Made by a program: the position numbers and the translations under genes. 64,000 bases of DNA, from NCBI GenBank assembly GCA_034440575.1, contig JAOTOL010001448.1, positions 189,001 to 253,000 on the forward strand, written 5' to 3'. The notes below the pieces were generated by a model. That model was not told where the DNA came from. It did no database searches and was given only the letters and a program-made list of their open reading frames with translations. Numbering within the stretch: position 1 is the first letter of the stretch; each line of letters begins with the position of its first letter. Origin of the DNA: Imbricaverruca yamaguchii. Its lineage: Eukaryota > Arthropoda > Thecostraca > Neoverrucidae. Below, in pieces: positions 35,820-48,074 of the stretch.

Positions 35820-35985
35820 TTGGTTGGTTGGTTATTGGCTTTACGATACATCGACCGTTGAGTCATGTAGCGTCGCCAATCTCTCACGCCGATTGGTCGC
35901 GGGCGAAGAGTAGCGACAGGTGAGACTCGAACCCACAACCTTTCGATTGTGAGACGAGCAACTTACCCCTAGACTACTCATCCCC
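35820..35985 (-). mobile_element. tRNA-derived SINE, family B, copy 1
   Basis: On the minus strand a tRNA-like head (box B GGTTCGAGTCTC, 5' end GATGAGTAGTCTAGGGGTAA) is followed by a body with GGCGTGAGAGATTGGCGACG, then CATGACTCAACGGTCGA, and a tail of CCAATAACCAACC repeats. A perfect 14-bp duplication, AGGGCTGCCAACTG, flanks it at 35806-35819 and 35986-35999. The acceptor stem does not pair, so it is not a functional tRNA. Confidence 0.92.
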
Positions 35986-36089
35986 AGGGCTGCCAACTGG
36001 AACATAGCGAAAACGCATATGCTAAGCTAATGATTCCCCTTTACCTACTCCTACCCCCGCCATCCTTGATGAAAAATCCTGTATACTAC

Positions 36090-36185
36090 AGCGTCGCTAC
36101 TAGTCTACACTACGTCACTATGCTACTAGTCTACACTACGTCACTATGCTACTAGTCTACACTACGTCACTATGCTACTAGTCCG
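36090..36185. repeat. 26-bp repeat
   Basis: TGCTACTAGTCTACACTACG then TCACTA, three and a half copies. Confidence 0.93.
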
Positions 36186-36349
36186 TCGCTCTCGCAGCTG
36201 GTATTGCTCGCCGATACGCGTCCTCGGCCAAGGCCTTACAGTCGCACTTAATTATGGACCACCAGTCCCTCCCATCGTTAGCCGACCCCACATTACAAAG
36301 CTGGTCCACGGCCTCACCACTAACTGCCGACTCCCCAGACCTCCTCAGC

Positions 36350-37515
36350 CACCTCCACAGTACCGGCCCACATCGGCTCCTCCACAGTACCGGCCCACAT
36401 CGGCTCCTCCACAGTACCGGCCACATCGGCTCCTCCACAGTACCGGCCCACATCGGCTCCTCCACAGTACCGGCCGGCCCACATCGGCTCCTCCACAGTA
36501 CCGGCCCACATCGGTCCTCCACAGTACCGGCCACCGGCTCCTCAAGTACCGAGCCGGCCCACGTCGGCTCCTCCACAGTACGGGCCACATCGGCTCCTCC
36601 ACAGTACCGGGCCGGCCCACACCGGCTCCTCCACAGTACCGCGGCCCACATCGGCTCCTCCACAGTACCGGCCCACATCGGCTCCTCCACAGTACCGGGC
36701 CGGCCCACATCGGCTCCTCCACAGTACCGGCCGGCCCACATCGACTCCTCCACAGTACCGGCCCACACCCTTTCCTCCACAGTACCAGGCCGGCCCACAT
36801 CAGCTCCTCCACAGTACCGAGCCGGCCCACATCGGCTCCTCCACAGTACCGAGCCGGCCCACATCGGCTCCTCCACAGTACCGAGCCGGCCCACATCGGC
36901 TCCTCCACAGTACCGGGCCGGCCCACACCGGCTCCTCCACAGTACCGGCCCACCGGCTCCTCCACAGTACGGCCCACACCGGCTCCTCCACAGTACCGGC
37001 ACACCGGCTCCTCCACAGCCGGCCCACATCGGTTCCTCCACAGTACCGGCCCACATCGGCTCCTCCACAGTACCGGCCCACATCGGCTCCTCCACAGTAC
37101 CGAGCCGGCCCACATCGGCTCCTTCACAGTACCGAGCCGGCCCACATCGGCTCCTTCACAGTACCAGGCCGGCCCACATCGGTTCCTTCACAGTACCAGG
37201 CCGGCCCACATCGGTTCCTTCACAGTACCGGCCCACGTCGGCTCCTCCACAGTACCGGCCCACACCGGTCCTCCACAGTACCGGCCCACATCGGCTCCTC
37301 CACAGTACCGGCCCACATCGGTCCTCCACAGTACCGGCCCACACCGGCTCCTCCACAGTACCGGCCCACACCGGCTCCTCCACAGTACCGGCCACATCGG
37401 CTCCTCCACAGTACCGAGCCGGCCCACACCGGCTCCTCCACAGTACCGGCCCACACCGGCTCCTCCACAGTACCGGCCCACATCGGCTCCTCCACAGTAC
37501 CGGCCCACATCGGCT
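36350..37515. repeat. About 27-bp minisatellite
   Basis: CCCACATCGGCTCCTCCACA then GTACCGG, about 40 copies with GAGCCGG and GGGCCGG insert variants. Long ORFs are translations of the array. Confidence 0.97.
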
Positions 37516-37779
37516 CGCCGCGGGACTACCAATACGAAGCGTTAACACCCCAACAGAGCAGCACACCACGCCCACCCGGCGTCCCCGCGCGACTGCCTCC
37601 GGCCCTGTGACGTCACCAGGGCCCCGCCCCCGGCCGGCATCAGAGTGACGTCACCGGCGACGGCCGGAACCACCGGTCCTGTCCAGCCGGCTTGTCTCCT
37701 CGTGCCACGAATCCGTCTCCGGAGCCGCTTAAGTACCGTCCCCGCCCCTACACCGTCCCCGGAGTTACTGCCATACCGT

Positions 37780-38230
37780 CACCACCTGGACACTGTACCT
37801 CTACACCAGTACACTGTACCCATACACCGTCACCGCCCGGACACTACCCTCTACACCGTCACCGTCCGGACACTGTACCCCTACACCGTCAACGCCCGGA
37901 CACTGTACCTCCACACAGTCACCGCCCGGACACTGCACCCCTACACCGTCACCGCCCGGACACTGTACCCCTACACCGTCACCGCCCGGACACTGTACCC
38001 CTACACCGTCACCACCCGGGCACTGTATCCCTACACCACTGTACCCTGCCCGGACACTGTACCCCTACACCGTCACCGCCCGGACACTGTACCCCAACAC
38101 CTTCCCTGCCCGGACACTACCCCCTACACCGTCAACGCCCGGACACTGTACCTCCACACAGTCACCGCCCGGACACTGCACCCCTACACCGTCCCCAGAG
38201 TCACTCCCGTATCGTCACCGCCCGGACACC
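37780..38230. repeat. 30-bp minisatellite
   Basis: CGCCCGGACACTGTACCCCT then ACACCGTCAC, about 14 copies. Confidence 0.95.
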
Positions 38231-38489
38231 TTACCGATCCCACACGAGAGCGACGGCAACCGGGGCGACGAGGGCATTACCTGACGACGGCCCGCATGGC
38301 CTCAGTGCAGGACAGCGCCCGGTCGGCGCAGGACAGGGCAGGACAGGGCAGGACGGCGACGTCTCCGGGGCGCAACAGGTCGGATCGTCTGTGGACATGT
38401 TGTACGACAGATGCGCCGCTGTCGGCAGCACAAACAGACATGGCAACAGCACACCAGGCGAGCTACGGCAGTTAGTATTAAGGTTTTAG

Positions 38490-38985
38490 CGAGCCACCAC
38501 GCCAGGCGAGCTATCATACCAGGCGAGCCACCACGCCAGGCGAGCTACCACACCAGGCGAGTTACCACACCAGGCGAGCCACCACGCCAGGCGAGTTACC
38601 ACACCAGGCGAGCCACCACGCCAGGCGAGTTACCACACCAGGCGAGTTACCACACCAGTCGAGTTACCACACCCAGGCAAGCTACACACCAGCGAGCCAC
38701 CACACCAGGGGCCACGCCAGGCGAGCTACCACGCACAGTAGCACCACAGGCACCACGCCAGGCGGCCACCACACCAGGTGAGCCACCACGCCAGGCGAGT
38801 TACCACACCAGACGAGCCACAAGACCAGGCGAGCCACCACACCAGGCGAGTTACCACACCAGGCGAGCCACCACGCCAGGCGAGTTACCACACCAGGCGA
38901 GCTACCACACCAGGCGAGTTACCACACCAGGCGAGCCACCACACCAGGCGAGCCACCACACCAGGCGAGCCACCACGCCCTACCC
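38490..38985. repeat. 18-bp minisatellite
   Basis: ACCAGGCGAGCCACCACG and TACCACACCAGGCGAGT units. 39000-39520 is unassigned. Confidence 0.94.
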
Positions 38986-39524
38986 ACGTGTAGATACCAC
39001 TGATGGCCGGCGCATTACGAGTCGGACACAGCCACACAAGGCGTGCACACATACTTAACCGCACACAACAACCGAGCTCGTCATTGCAACCATCTCACAT
39101 GAACAGTTCTGCACGAACCACGGTTCACAACACACACACCGAGTTCACGGCTGGATTTATTGGCCGCATGCACGCCGAGGTGTATAATCTGTCGGCCATC
39201 CCAGTGAGAACTGAGCATGCTGGCCACTCTGTGGCGGGCCGTTGGTTAGGTTGGCCACCACCTCAGCCACCACAGGCTCAATGGGGGCGCCGCTGCCGCG
39301 CCGTGTGAACAAGCACGGCGGCGCGCAGGGTACGGCGGGCATGGGCGAGCGCGGGCCAGCCGTGGCGAGCGTTCAACCCTGAGGAGCTCCCAGCACAGCA
39401 ACAGCAGGCCGAATGTTAGCATGCAGCAAACGCAGGAATATTATTCGGTTATTCGGCAAACGCCGGGGTTGTGTCCCGCCCAGTCCCTCAGCACGCAGGA
39501 ACTGCCTGCCCGATATCCGTCCCC

Positions 39525-39845
39525 ACCGTGACCAGGAAACGTACCGTCCCCACCGTGGCCAGGAAACGTACCGTCCCCACCGTGGCCAGGAAATGTACCG
39601 TCCCCACCGTGACCAGGAAACGTACCGTCCCCACCGTGACCAGGAAACGTACCGTCCCCACCGTGACCAGGAAACGTACCGCCCCCACCGTGACCAGGAA
39701 ACGTACCGTCCCCACCGTGACCAGGAAACGTACCGTCCCCACCGTGACCAGGAAACGTACCGTCCCCACCGTGGCCAGGAAACGTACCGTCCCCACCGTG
39801 ACCAGGAAACGTACCGCCCCCAGCGTGGTCAGGAAACGTGCCGCC
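39525..39845. repeat. 28-bp minisatellite
   Basis: CCGTGACCAGGAAACGTACC then GTCCCCAC, about 11 copies, with an outlier at 39955-39975. Confidence 0.96.
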
Positions 39846-40175
39846 CCCGACCTGACAAGAAATGGACCGTCTCCACCATGGTCAGGAGTATAGGGGTGCA
39901 TCGACTGCAGTGGCCATGCAGTCCACCGCGGCCAGGAAACAGGATATGTTCCGTCCCCACCGTGGCCAGGAAATCTCCTTTAGTTAATTAGTTATTTTTG
40001 TTTTAGGGCGTATCGACCATGTTGATCACATAGCGCCCACAACAGTGCTCCTCTCCACCTAGGTCTCAGGTGTCCTCACCGCACAGCGACTATAAGGTAC
40101 ACGTGGAAGTGAGCGCTCATCATGCACTACTACTGACACAACGACTATAAAGTGAGCAGAGCAGGAAGCACTCAC

Positions 40176-40285
40176 CCTAAACCACTCCGGGTACAGCGAC
40201 GATATGGTGAGCAGGAGATCCGGGTCCAGCTGGATGCCCCAGTACCAGAACTCCCGGTTGTTACTGATGATCCGCAGGCCAGACT
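40176..40285 (-). CDS. Mrtf: Possible MRTF exon 2, aromatic-rich peptide
   Basis: A 110-bp open segment lies between a good acceptor (TTTGTTTGCAG) and a good donor (TTTAGG followed by GTGAGT). It encodes 36 complete residues, including NREFWYWGIQLDPDL and SSLYPEWFR. Codons favour G or C at the third position, as in the certain exons. It starts in phase 1 and ends in phase 0. It therefore fits both the candidate start exon at 48550 and the exon at 33457, which starts in phase 0. I do not recognise the peptide and cannot name a domain. It could be an alternative N-terminal MRTF exon or belong to an unrelated minus-strand gene. A 27-bp tandem array begins about 20 bp upstream of the acceptor. 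Confidence 0.45.
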
Positions 40286-40302
40286 CTGCAAACAAACATA
40301 CT

Positions 40303-40615
40303 CGCTTAGTACCAGACAACGTAGTACCTCGCTTAGTACCAGACAACGTAGTACCTCGGTTAGCACCAGACAACGTAGTACCTCGCTTAGTACCAGACAA
40401 CGTAGTACCTCGCTTAGTACCCGACAACGTAGTACCTCGCTTAGTACCAGACAACGTAGTACCTCGCTTAGTACCAGACAACGTAGTACCTCGCTTAGTA
40501 CCAGACAACGTAGTACCTCGCTTAGTACCAGACAACGTAGTACCTCGGTTAGCACCAGACAACGTAGTACCTCGCTTAGCACCAGACAACGTAGTACCTC
40601 GCTTAGCACCAGACA
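40303..40615. repeat. 27-bp minisatellite beside the 40285 acceptor
   Basis: CTTAGTACCAGACAACGTAG then TACCTCG, eleven to twelve copies. Confidence 0.97.
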
Positions 40616-40689
40616 ACTGCTGCGCTGATGAACAACAATGAGCCGATGCTGAAGGACACAACACTCCTACAACGCGCCCGACCAGGGTG

Positions 40690-41075
40690 AGCAATAAGTT
40701 TCATTAGGTGTAGTGTCAAAAGGAGTTGGGTAGGATGTCAACATTCCGATGAACTGTCATTCACAATACTTTAAAGCTCTTGTTAACAACACAAAAACAG
40801 ATAGGACTTTTAACGGCATGTTTTCCTTTTGTCTAGGGGTTGCATAACAGATCGCACTGTACGAAACCACCGTGCCTGCAATTACGTCATGCGGTGTGGG
40901 CGCTTTACTGCCTATAATAGTGAGCGTGAGCATGATAGTTATTAAGTTACACAACACAAATACTGTCTTTAGTAGGAAATACGGATTGCAAAACGCGCAT
41001 TTATAAGCAGGACGTTAAAATATGGTGGGGAAGGATGTCAATTAGGTGTTCGGCAAGTTCCACCCACGTTCACGA
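40690..41075 (-). repeat. Dispersed repeat family D, copy 1
   Basis: Related to 56650-57050 along its length. Shared words on the plus strand include CATTCACAATA, TTTAAGCTC-like and GGTATGTTCCACCCA-like segments, in the same order. AT-richer than its surroundings, with no usable ORF. Confidence 0.6.
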
Positions 41076-41104
41076 TAAATGTGTTACTGCACTTTACTAT
41101 AGTG

Positions 41105-41244
41105 ATACAGCATCCACAAAGCGTCGACAACGTCTCATGCCGATCGGCTGCGTGTGAACCCGGAAATTCTACCGCATCTGGGATTCGACCTCGCCGTCTC
41201 GCGATCAAAATCAGAACGCCCTACCTACCGAGCCACTGCGACCC
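41105..41244 (-). mobile_element. Divergent tRNA-derived SINE, family A-like
   Basis: The minus strand reads CGGGTCGCAGTGGCTCGGTA with a box-B-like GAGGTCGAATCCCAG and a degraded CGATCGGCATGAGACGTTG core. An old or separate subfamily. Confidence 0.6.
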
Positions 41245-41351
41245 GTAGTTACTGCCGGACGGCAGCGCCATGACCCAGTCACCGCTGGACGACGGACCGA
41301 ACACTGGGGCACAATAACGAGCAGTAGAGGGACAGTGGTAGTCGATGCCGG

Positions 41352-41417
41352 CCACACACCATCGCGGTGGTGTGGCCCGGCCCTCGGTCTTGTGGCCGGG
41401 CCCGCGATGGTGTGTGG
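41352..41417. repeat. Near-perfect hairpin
   Basis: CCACACACCATCGCGG pairs with CCGCGATGGTGTGTGG. After a 6-nt bulge GGCCCGGCC pairs with GGCCGGGCC, leaving an 11-nt loop. Confidence 0.85.
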
Positions 41418-41689
41418 TCAGGAGCGGCACTCCGATGCACCGATACATCTCCACAGCACACCGATGCATCGGTACGTCATGGAGACGTCTCGCGTCACCA
41501 CCCGACCGATGACGATATCGAATACATTTGCCGCGAAGGATAGGATCAGCCTCGTTTAGCGCGCGTGTCTGTGTCTCTGTGTGTGCAGCATGCTTACATA
41601 AAGACATAACAAACCTACATATCCATCGGGCGTCCCACTTCAGAAAACCCACCACCAACAAGTACTCAACAAGTGCCCGACTAGCCAGC

Positions 41690-42110
41690 CAGTCCGCCAG
41701 CTACCCGCGCTCGTGCCGAGCTCCGGCCGGACTGGCGGCTACCGCCACGCGGCGCGGGGAAATGCCGCGGGGAAAAATGGCGCGGGGAAACGGCGCGGCG
41801 GCGGCCGCTCATTGCCGGTCGGCAGTGGCACCGACGTCGCCGTCCAAGCGAGGCCCGCCACCGGCCGCCACGCGACACGCGACAGGCCGCTCTCCGGTGA
41901 CACGACGTCGCCGGCGTCGGCGCTGGCCGCGTGTCGCTGGTCCCCGCGCTCTCAATGCACGGCAGCGCGCCGGTGTTATCTGATCCCACGCGCGGCGCGG
42001 GCCGCCTTTCCCAGACGGCCGTGTCGTCCGCGCAGGAGTCACACACACACACAGCCATTTACCGGGCCGGCAGCCTCTGTCACCCTGACGTTGGGAGGTC
42101 GGGCGGAGCC
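41690..42110. other. GC- and CpG-rich unique segment
   Basis: Dense CpG with GGAAATGCCGCGGGGAAAAA-type runs. Short ORFs on both strands, none with recognisable motifs. It could be a CpG island, but no transcription start is evident. Confidence 0.35.
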
Positions 42111-42234
42111 TTGTTTACATCACCAACTGGAATCACCGGCTCTGGTCATAGCTACCCTGCTGGCGGGACAGCTGTCAAGTGGGCAACAGTGGGCATGTCA
42201 TGGTTTCCTATCCTGCCTTAGCTATCCTTCCTTA

Positions 42235-42470
42235 GCTATCCTTAGCCTCATCCACCAACCTCATCCTCATCCTCATGCTCATACTCATGCTCATCAGCCT
42301 AATCTTGATCCTCAGCCTCAGCCTTATCCTTGTCCTCATCCTCATCCTCATCCTCATCCTCATCCTCATCATCCTCATCCTCATCCTCATCCTCATCCTC
42401 ATCATCATCCTCATACCCATCCTGATTCTGATCCTGATCCTGATCCTGATCCTCATCCACAGCCTCAGCC
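42235..42470. repeat. (CTCATC)n array
   Basis: CTCATC hexamers with CTGATC variants. CCACACCACA-type runs follow at 42545-42660. Confidence 0.95.
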
Positions 42471-42688
42471 ACTTGTCAGCCGAGAGTCACGTCCGACACG
42501 GCGGCACAATGTCGGCCGCGATCGACACCCTCTGCCGCCACAGGGCGCACCACACACCACACCACACCACACACACCACTCACCACTCGCCATTCGCCAC
42601 TCGCCACTCGCCACACCACACCACACCACACCACACACCACACCACACCACACCCATTCCTGGTCTCAGTTTCTTTCCGACAACCTCC

Positions 42689-42846
42689 GTTTGTTATTGG
42701 TTTTACGACACATCGACTGTTGAGTCATGTAGCGTCGCCAATCTCTCACGCCGATTGGTCGCGAGCGAAGAGTAGAGACAAGCGAGACTCGAACTCACAG
42801 CCTTTAGATTGTGAGACGAGCAATTTACCCCTAGGCTACTCGTCCC
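42689..42846 (-). mobile_element. tRNA-derived SINE, family B, copy 2
   Basis: Same head, body and TTATTGG tail region as the copy at 35820. Flanked by the 15-bp duplication TTTCCGACAACCTCC (42674-42688 and 42847-42861). Confidence 0.92.
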
Positions 42847-42964
42847 TTTCCGACAACCTCCCAAGAAGGCGCTGCACACACACGCCGCTACCTCCCTGTC
42901 AGCCTCGGTACCGACCTTCCCTGACTGCTAGTGGTCTGTGGGGACGCGTCACAATTCACCACTC

Positions 42965-43490
42965 TTCCAGGTATGGTTACAGTCAGAAGCCCTGGTCGTA
43001 GTCATCAGCCTTACTTAGTCAGAAGCCCTGATTACAGTCAGAAGCCTTACAGTCAGAAGCCTTTCTCTCAGTCAGAAGCCTTACTTCAGTCAAAGCCATG
43101 TTACAAGCCTTACTCACAGTCAGAAGCCCTGGTTACAGTCAGAAGCCTTACTTACAGTCAGAAGCCATGGTTACAGTCAGAAGCCTTACTTACAGTCAGA
43201 AGCCATGGTTACAGTCAGAAGCCTTACTTACAGTCAGAAGCCATGGTTACAGTCAGAAGCCCTGGTTACAGTCAGAAGCCTGGTTCAAAGCCTTACAGTC
43301 AGAAGCCGTCAGTCAGAAGCCTTACTTACAGTCAGAAGCCATGGTTACAGTCAGAAGCCTTACTACAGTCAGAAGCCTTATCTCAGTCAGAAGCCATGGT
43401 TACAGTCAGAAGCCTTACAGTCAGAAGCCTTTACAGTCAGAAGTTACTTACAGTCAGAAGCCATGGTTACAGTCAGACATGGTTGAATGT
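42965..43490. repeat. About 20-bp minisatellite
   Basis: CAGTCAGAAGCCATGGTTA and CAGTCAGAAGCCTTACTTA units, about 25 copies. Confidence 0.95.
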
Positions 43491-43834
43491 TAGTCACAAT
43501 CCCTGGTCACAGCCAGAACGCCTACTCACAGTGCGAAGCCATGTTCGTAGCCCCGAAGCCCACGCAAGATGCTCGGCACAATAAAAAAGGTCTGAAGGTC
43601 CATTTGGCCTATTTGGTACGCAATAACCGGTGTGGAAACCCACACAAAATGAACAGATTAGGACGAAATCGGGTCAGAGACGAATCAATGCGACAGGTCG
43701 TGCGTTAGTTACCCACAAGAACTAGTTAAAACGCCAACAAAAACGAACGGCTTAGCTCAACTGCGCCAGCAGCAGGCTAATGTAATAAAATGACTCCAGG
43801 TCTGCCTCGCACAGAAGCGTCCCAGCTTCCATGC

Positions 43835-43990
43835 ACGACCTGGGGATACTGTACACGACCTGGAGATGTCGTACACTACCTAGGGATGTCGTGTACGACC
43901 TGGGGATACTGTACACGACCTGGAGATGTCGTACACTACCTAGGGATGTCGTGTACGACCTGGGGATACCGTCCACGACCTGTGGATGTC
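43835..43990. repeat. 60-bp repeat
   Basis: TACACGACCTGGAGATGTCG then TACACTACCTAGGGATGTCG, two and a half copies. 44000-44740 is unassigned. Confidence 0.92.
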
Positions 43991-44784
43991 TCGGAGTCAA
44001 ACTGTGTTCCCCCTATGCGAATCTCTTACTCTCCAACGGTAACATTGAGACCGGGATGAGGCTCATATTAAGTTCTGACTAAACATGCTATCACAGTTTT
44101 GTCTACTGTGTCATCGTGATCACTCAAACAACCCATTCCAAATAAATGCAAACATAGCTGCATTTCGGTCTTTTGAGAGACCGAAAGCCTCATATAAGCC
44201 GTCATCTGTGCAATCCATGGGAAATTAGCTCTATAAACGATTAAATCGTTTCTTCCCCAAACCGTGTTCAGACTAGCCCTCCAACAGGTGGCCTATTGCT
44301 GAAACCGTGAAGCGTACAAAATACGTGGGCATACAGGACTGCAAGAGGAAACGAAATACGACACTAAGAATCACTAGCTATCAACCATACCACACCAGCT
44401 AGCATAGTTTTTTTCCGCGTGTCATTCACGATTGTATCTGGGCTAAAAGTATCCGGATCCTCCAACATGACATGTTGCACACACCACAGTACTCGCTGCT
44501 GTCGACGCTATCCACGAGCTGCAAATTATCCCCAGTCAAAACATCCCAGTGGAACTACCACAGGCTTGAGAGCCCTGCTCCAAAACCGGTAGCGAGCGGC
44601 GGCAGATGCCGCGCGGTTCAGACCGACCGGCCGGTCGGCAGTCCAGCTGGCGGCGCAGCGGACGTGTTAGGACGCACGTGTCGTCCCCCCGACCACCCGG
44701 CCGGCGGCACAAACACGGCGTACGTCACACGGCCACACGGCCACCGGGTCAGTCGAGCGACACTCCCCGGCCGGCTGGCACAGC

Positions 44785-45625
44785 ACCGACACCGCGTGTC
44801 AACAGCCACAGCGGGCCGACACCGCGTGTCAACAGCCACAGCGGGCCGACACCGCGTGTCACAACAGCGGGCCGACACCCTGCCACAGCGGGCCGACACC
44901 GCGTGTCAACAGCCACAGCGGGCCGACACCGCCACAGCGGCCACCAGCCACAGCGGGCCGACACCGCGTGTCGAACGCGTACAGCCACAGCGGGCCGACA
45001 CCGCGTGTCACAGCCACAGCGGCCGACACCGCGTGTCAACAGCCACAGCGGGCCGACACTGCGTGGACAGCGGGCCGACACCGCTGCCAAGCACCGCGTG
45101 TCAACAGCCACAGCGGGCCGACACCGCGTGTCAACAGCCACAGCGGGCCGACACCGCGTGTCAACAGCCACAGCGGGCCGACACCGCGTGTCAACAGCCA
45201 CAGCGGGCCGACACCGAGTGTCAACAGCCACAGCGGGCCGACACCGAGTGTCAACAGCCACAGCGGGCCGACACCGCGTGTCAACGGCACAGCCAGCGGG
45301 CCGACACCGCGTGTCAACGGCCACAGCGGGCCGACACCGCACCGGGCCGACACGCGCACAGCGGGCCGACACGCGTGTCAACGGCCACAGCGGGCCGACA
45401 CCGCGTGTCAACAGCCACAGCGGGCCGACAGCGTGTCAACAGCCACAGCGGGCCGACACTGGTTCACGGCCACAGCGGGCCGACACTGCGTGTCACCGAC
45501 TGGTGTCAACGGCCACAGCGGGCCGACACTGCGTGTCAACAGCCACAGCGGGCCGACACCGAGTGTCAACAGCCACAGCGGGCCGACACCGTGTATCAAC
45601 AGCCACAGCGGGCCGACACACACGC
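44785..45625. repeat. 30-bp minisatellite
   Basis: AGCGGGCCGACACCGCGTGT then CAACAGCCAC, about 28 copies with internal deletions. 45780-46060 is CpG-rich unique sequence; 46090-47500 has no assignable gene. Confidence 0.97.
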
Positions 45626-47559
45626 CAATCAGACCAGGCGACAGCCAACACCAACAGACGCCACCAGCTTTCCTAAGGCCTTCTCGGCTACCGGGCTTAA
45701 AGCCGTCTCGGCTGACCAGCATCACGGCCGTCCGTCGGGTCCTCCGGCAGGATCAACAGCACGGCCTTCAGCGGCCCGGCAGCTGGAGCCCGGGCGGCGG
45801 CGGCGCGCGCGCCGTTTTTGTCTCCGCCAGGCGGTCGGGTCGCGGGTCGCGCCGTTTTTACGACACACCCTCTGAGAGAGCGGAGGCGGCGGCCGCGGCC
45901 TATCCTGTTTTGTGCCGGCGACGGCGCCGTGCGCGCCGTGTCGGACAGACGGCTGTCGCACTCCCCGGGACGGAGGTGCCGCCGACACAATGACACGCAC
46001 TGCAGTATGCAGAATGCGAGCGCCGCCGCCGCTGAGCCGCTGCCCACGTCGGTGAGCGGTGAGAGGGTGAGAGGTTGAGCGGGTGGCTGTGTGAGCGGGT
46101 GAGTAGGTCAGCGTGAGGGGGTGAACGGGGGGTGGCTGTGTGAAAGGGTGAGTAGGTCAATGGGTGAACGGGTCGAAGGATGAGTGTGTGAACGGGTGAC
46201 TATGTGGACGGGTGAGTGGTTACGTCACTAACGAGTGTGCGGTGAGAGTGGCTATGCGGGTGAGCGTGCTTATTAGTGGATGATGCGCGAGCATATGGTT
46301 TCTTAATGAGCATGTTACTTAATACAGTCACAACAAGGAAGATGAAGACATGATTATAAAGATCACCTCCCATGAATTGTTTTTCTTCAAGGATCATTAT
46401 CCTCTCTGGAGAAAGAATCCTCTCCTCCTTTGCCAAATGATTACATGAAGCTGTTTGACAGGCTTGCGTGACAGTATTTGACCGGATCAGTGCCCTAGGG
46501 CATCCCGAATACTTGGGCCACTTTGCGCTCAGACATGTCGCTGCTGCGAGACGACGGCTGAGACGACGCTCAGACGACCTGCGAGGTCGCCGGCGACCTG
46601 CCCGGACTTCAGACCTGATGGGACCACCTCAGCCGGGACAACACTGCCGATGTCGACCGACGCCGTGTCTCCAGCGAGGCCCTCGAGATGGCCGGCATTG
46701 CCGACGGAGACAAACGAGAGCTCGTCTCTGGCAAGTCGTCTTCGAGGTCGTCCTTGTGATGGTTCCCAAGGCCGGAAGATCGTCCTCAAGACGCTACAAC
46801 TGCTCGCAGGAGCTAGCTTAGCGGAATTAGTGCCTCCGAGAGACTAGCTCAGGCGACTCCAGAGTGGCCATGATCTCCTCCCGAGATATCATGATCGTCT
46901 CCCCGACCAGTGACTTGGGTCGAATGCACACACAGTGCAGACATGGATGGGGACGGGTCAGGCCACTTTTTTCCAGTGAACGACTGCTAGGAAATTGGCA
47001 ATAACCTAGTGGTAGTGCCGTGGTTGTCGGTCAGTGGTGCTAAGTGTTACTTCACGCCGCATGCTGTGATAATTTTAGACGTCAACCGGTACTTTTTCAG
47101 ACACGGGCACCTAAAATAAAGGCCAAGAGTTTTAATTTCATAGACATCGAGCTTTTGTGGAACAGGACGACACCACATCGCGATGGTGATGCCAAATCAC
47201 AGTTAACGATATGTGCGATACCAGAAGCCATATCACACAGTAAACACCATTCCAAGTCAAACCAAATGGCCAAGACCGGCCAGTTCTGATGAATTCCTGA
47301 TTGTGGCACGCTGACCCCATAACCCGTTAACCCTCAGTGGCCCAAATAGGCGTATTAATTTATTTATGCATGCATTAATCTTACCGGCGTCACGTACCCT
47401 GACCTAACCCAAGGGTTTTATACCTCCAGCCCGCTTAGCTTCCGACGTTTAAATGTAGGGAGTGGATTCGACTCTCACCATTTTGTTTTATAAACGTGGG
47501 TTCCTCAACTGCTCCCACGAGCGGATAGATTCGATGCGATCACATAACGCCACCGAGGA

Positions 47560-47815
47560 GATCTCCGAGAGGCCGAGATTGTCCCCGAGAGACGGCGACT
47601 GTCCCTAGGAGACCGGTACTGTCCCGCGATGCAGAGACCACCCTGGGAGACCGCGACTGTCTCAGAGGCTGAGATATTCTCCGAGATACTCCCCAAGAGA
47701 CCGGTACTGTCCCCGGGAGACCGCGACTGCTCAGAGGCTGAGATATTCTCCGAGAGACCGCGACTATCCCCGAGAGGCCGCTACTGTCCCCCAGAGGCTG
47801 ATATCCTCTCTCCGA
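47560..47815. repeat. Degenerate CCGAGAGACCGCGACTGTC repeat
   Basis: Units of about 25-30 bp with GAGACCGCGACTGTC and GGCTGAGATATTCTCC. Confidence 0.8.
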
Positions 47816-47819
47816 GCGG

Positions 47820-48060
47820 CCGGACCGTCTTCGACAGGTCGCGACTGCGCCCACCGGGTCGCCATTGTGCCCCCGACGGCCGCCATTGTGTCGGGGAGGG
47901 TGCCGCCGCGGCCGCCACGTCGACCGCGGCGGGTGGCCGCCATTGTGGGACGAAATCGCCGCACCGCCGCCGCGCCGCCGCCGCCGATACGATCGCGGCG
48001 CGTGCCCGCACCGCCGCTCGTTAGCTGGGCGGTCGGCCGGTCCCGGCAGGTGAGACGGCA
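47820..48060. promoter_or_regulatory. CpG-rich segment with three GCCATTGTG words
   Basis: Very high CpG, with GCCATTGTG repeated three times within about 90 bp, twice as GCCGCCATTGTG, resembling YY1-type GCCGCCAT sites. It lies just downstream (gene strand) of the candidate first exon. A regulatory role is inference only. Confidence 0.25.
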
Positions 48061-48074
48061 CGGCACAGCTGGGG

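Noticed and set aside
36172..37648. Long ORFs on both strands (HRLLHSTGP, GRYCGGADV)
   Set aside because: Both come from the 27-bp array and change phase at each unit-length variant.
39525..39845. 28-bp direct repeats resembling a CRISPR array
   Set aside because: Units are contiguous with no spacers, and the sequence is eukaryotic. The same applies to the 27-30-bp arrays at 22425, 36350, 37780 and 40303.
44472..45993. 467- and 356-codon plus-strand ORFs
   Set aside because: The 30-bp array keeps all plus frames open; no unique coding sequence on either side.
46468..46847. Plus- and minus-strand ORFs of 65-117 codons near 46.5-46.85 kb
   Set aside because: Arg-rich or shadow translations with no splice-site pair, no motif and no agreement between frames.
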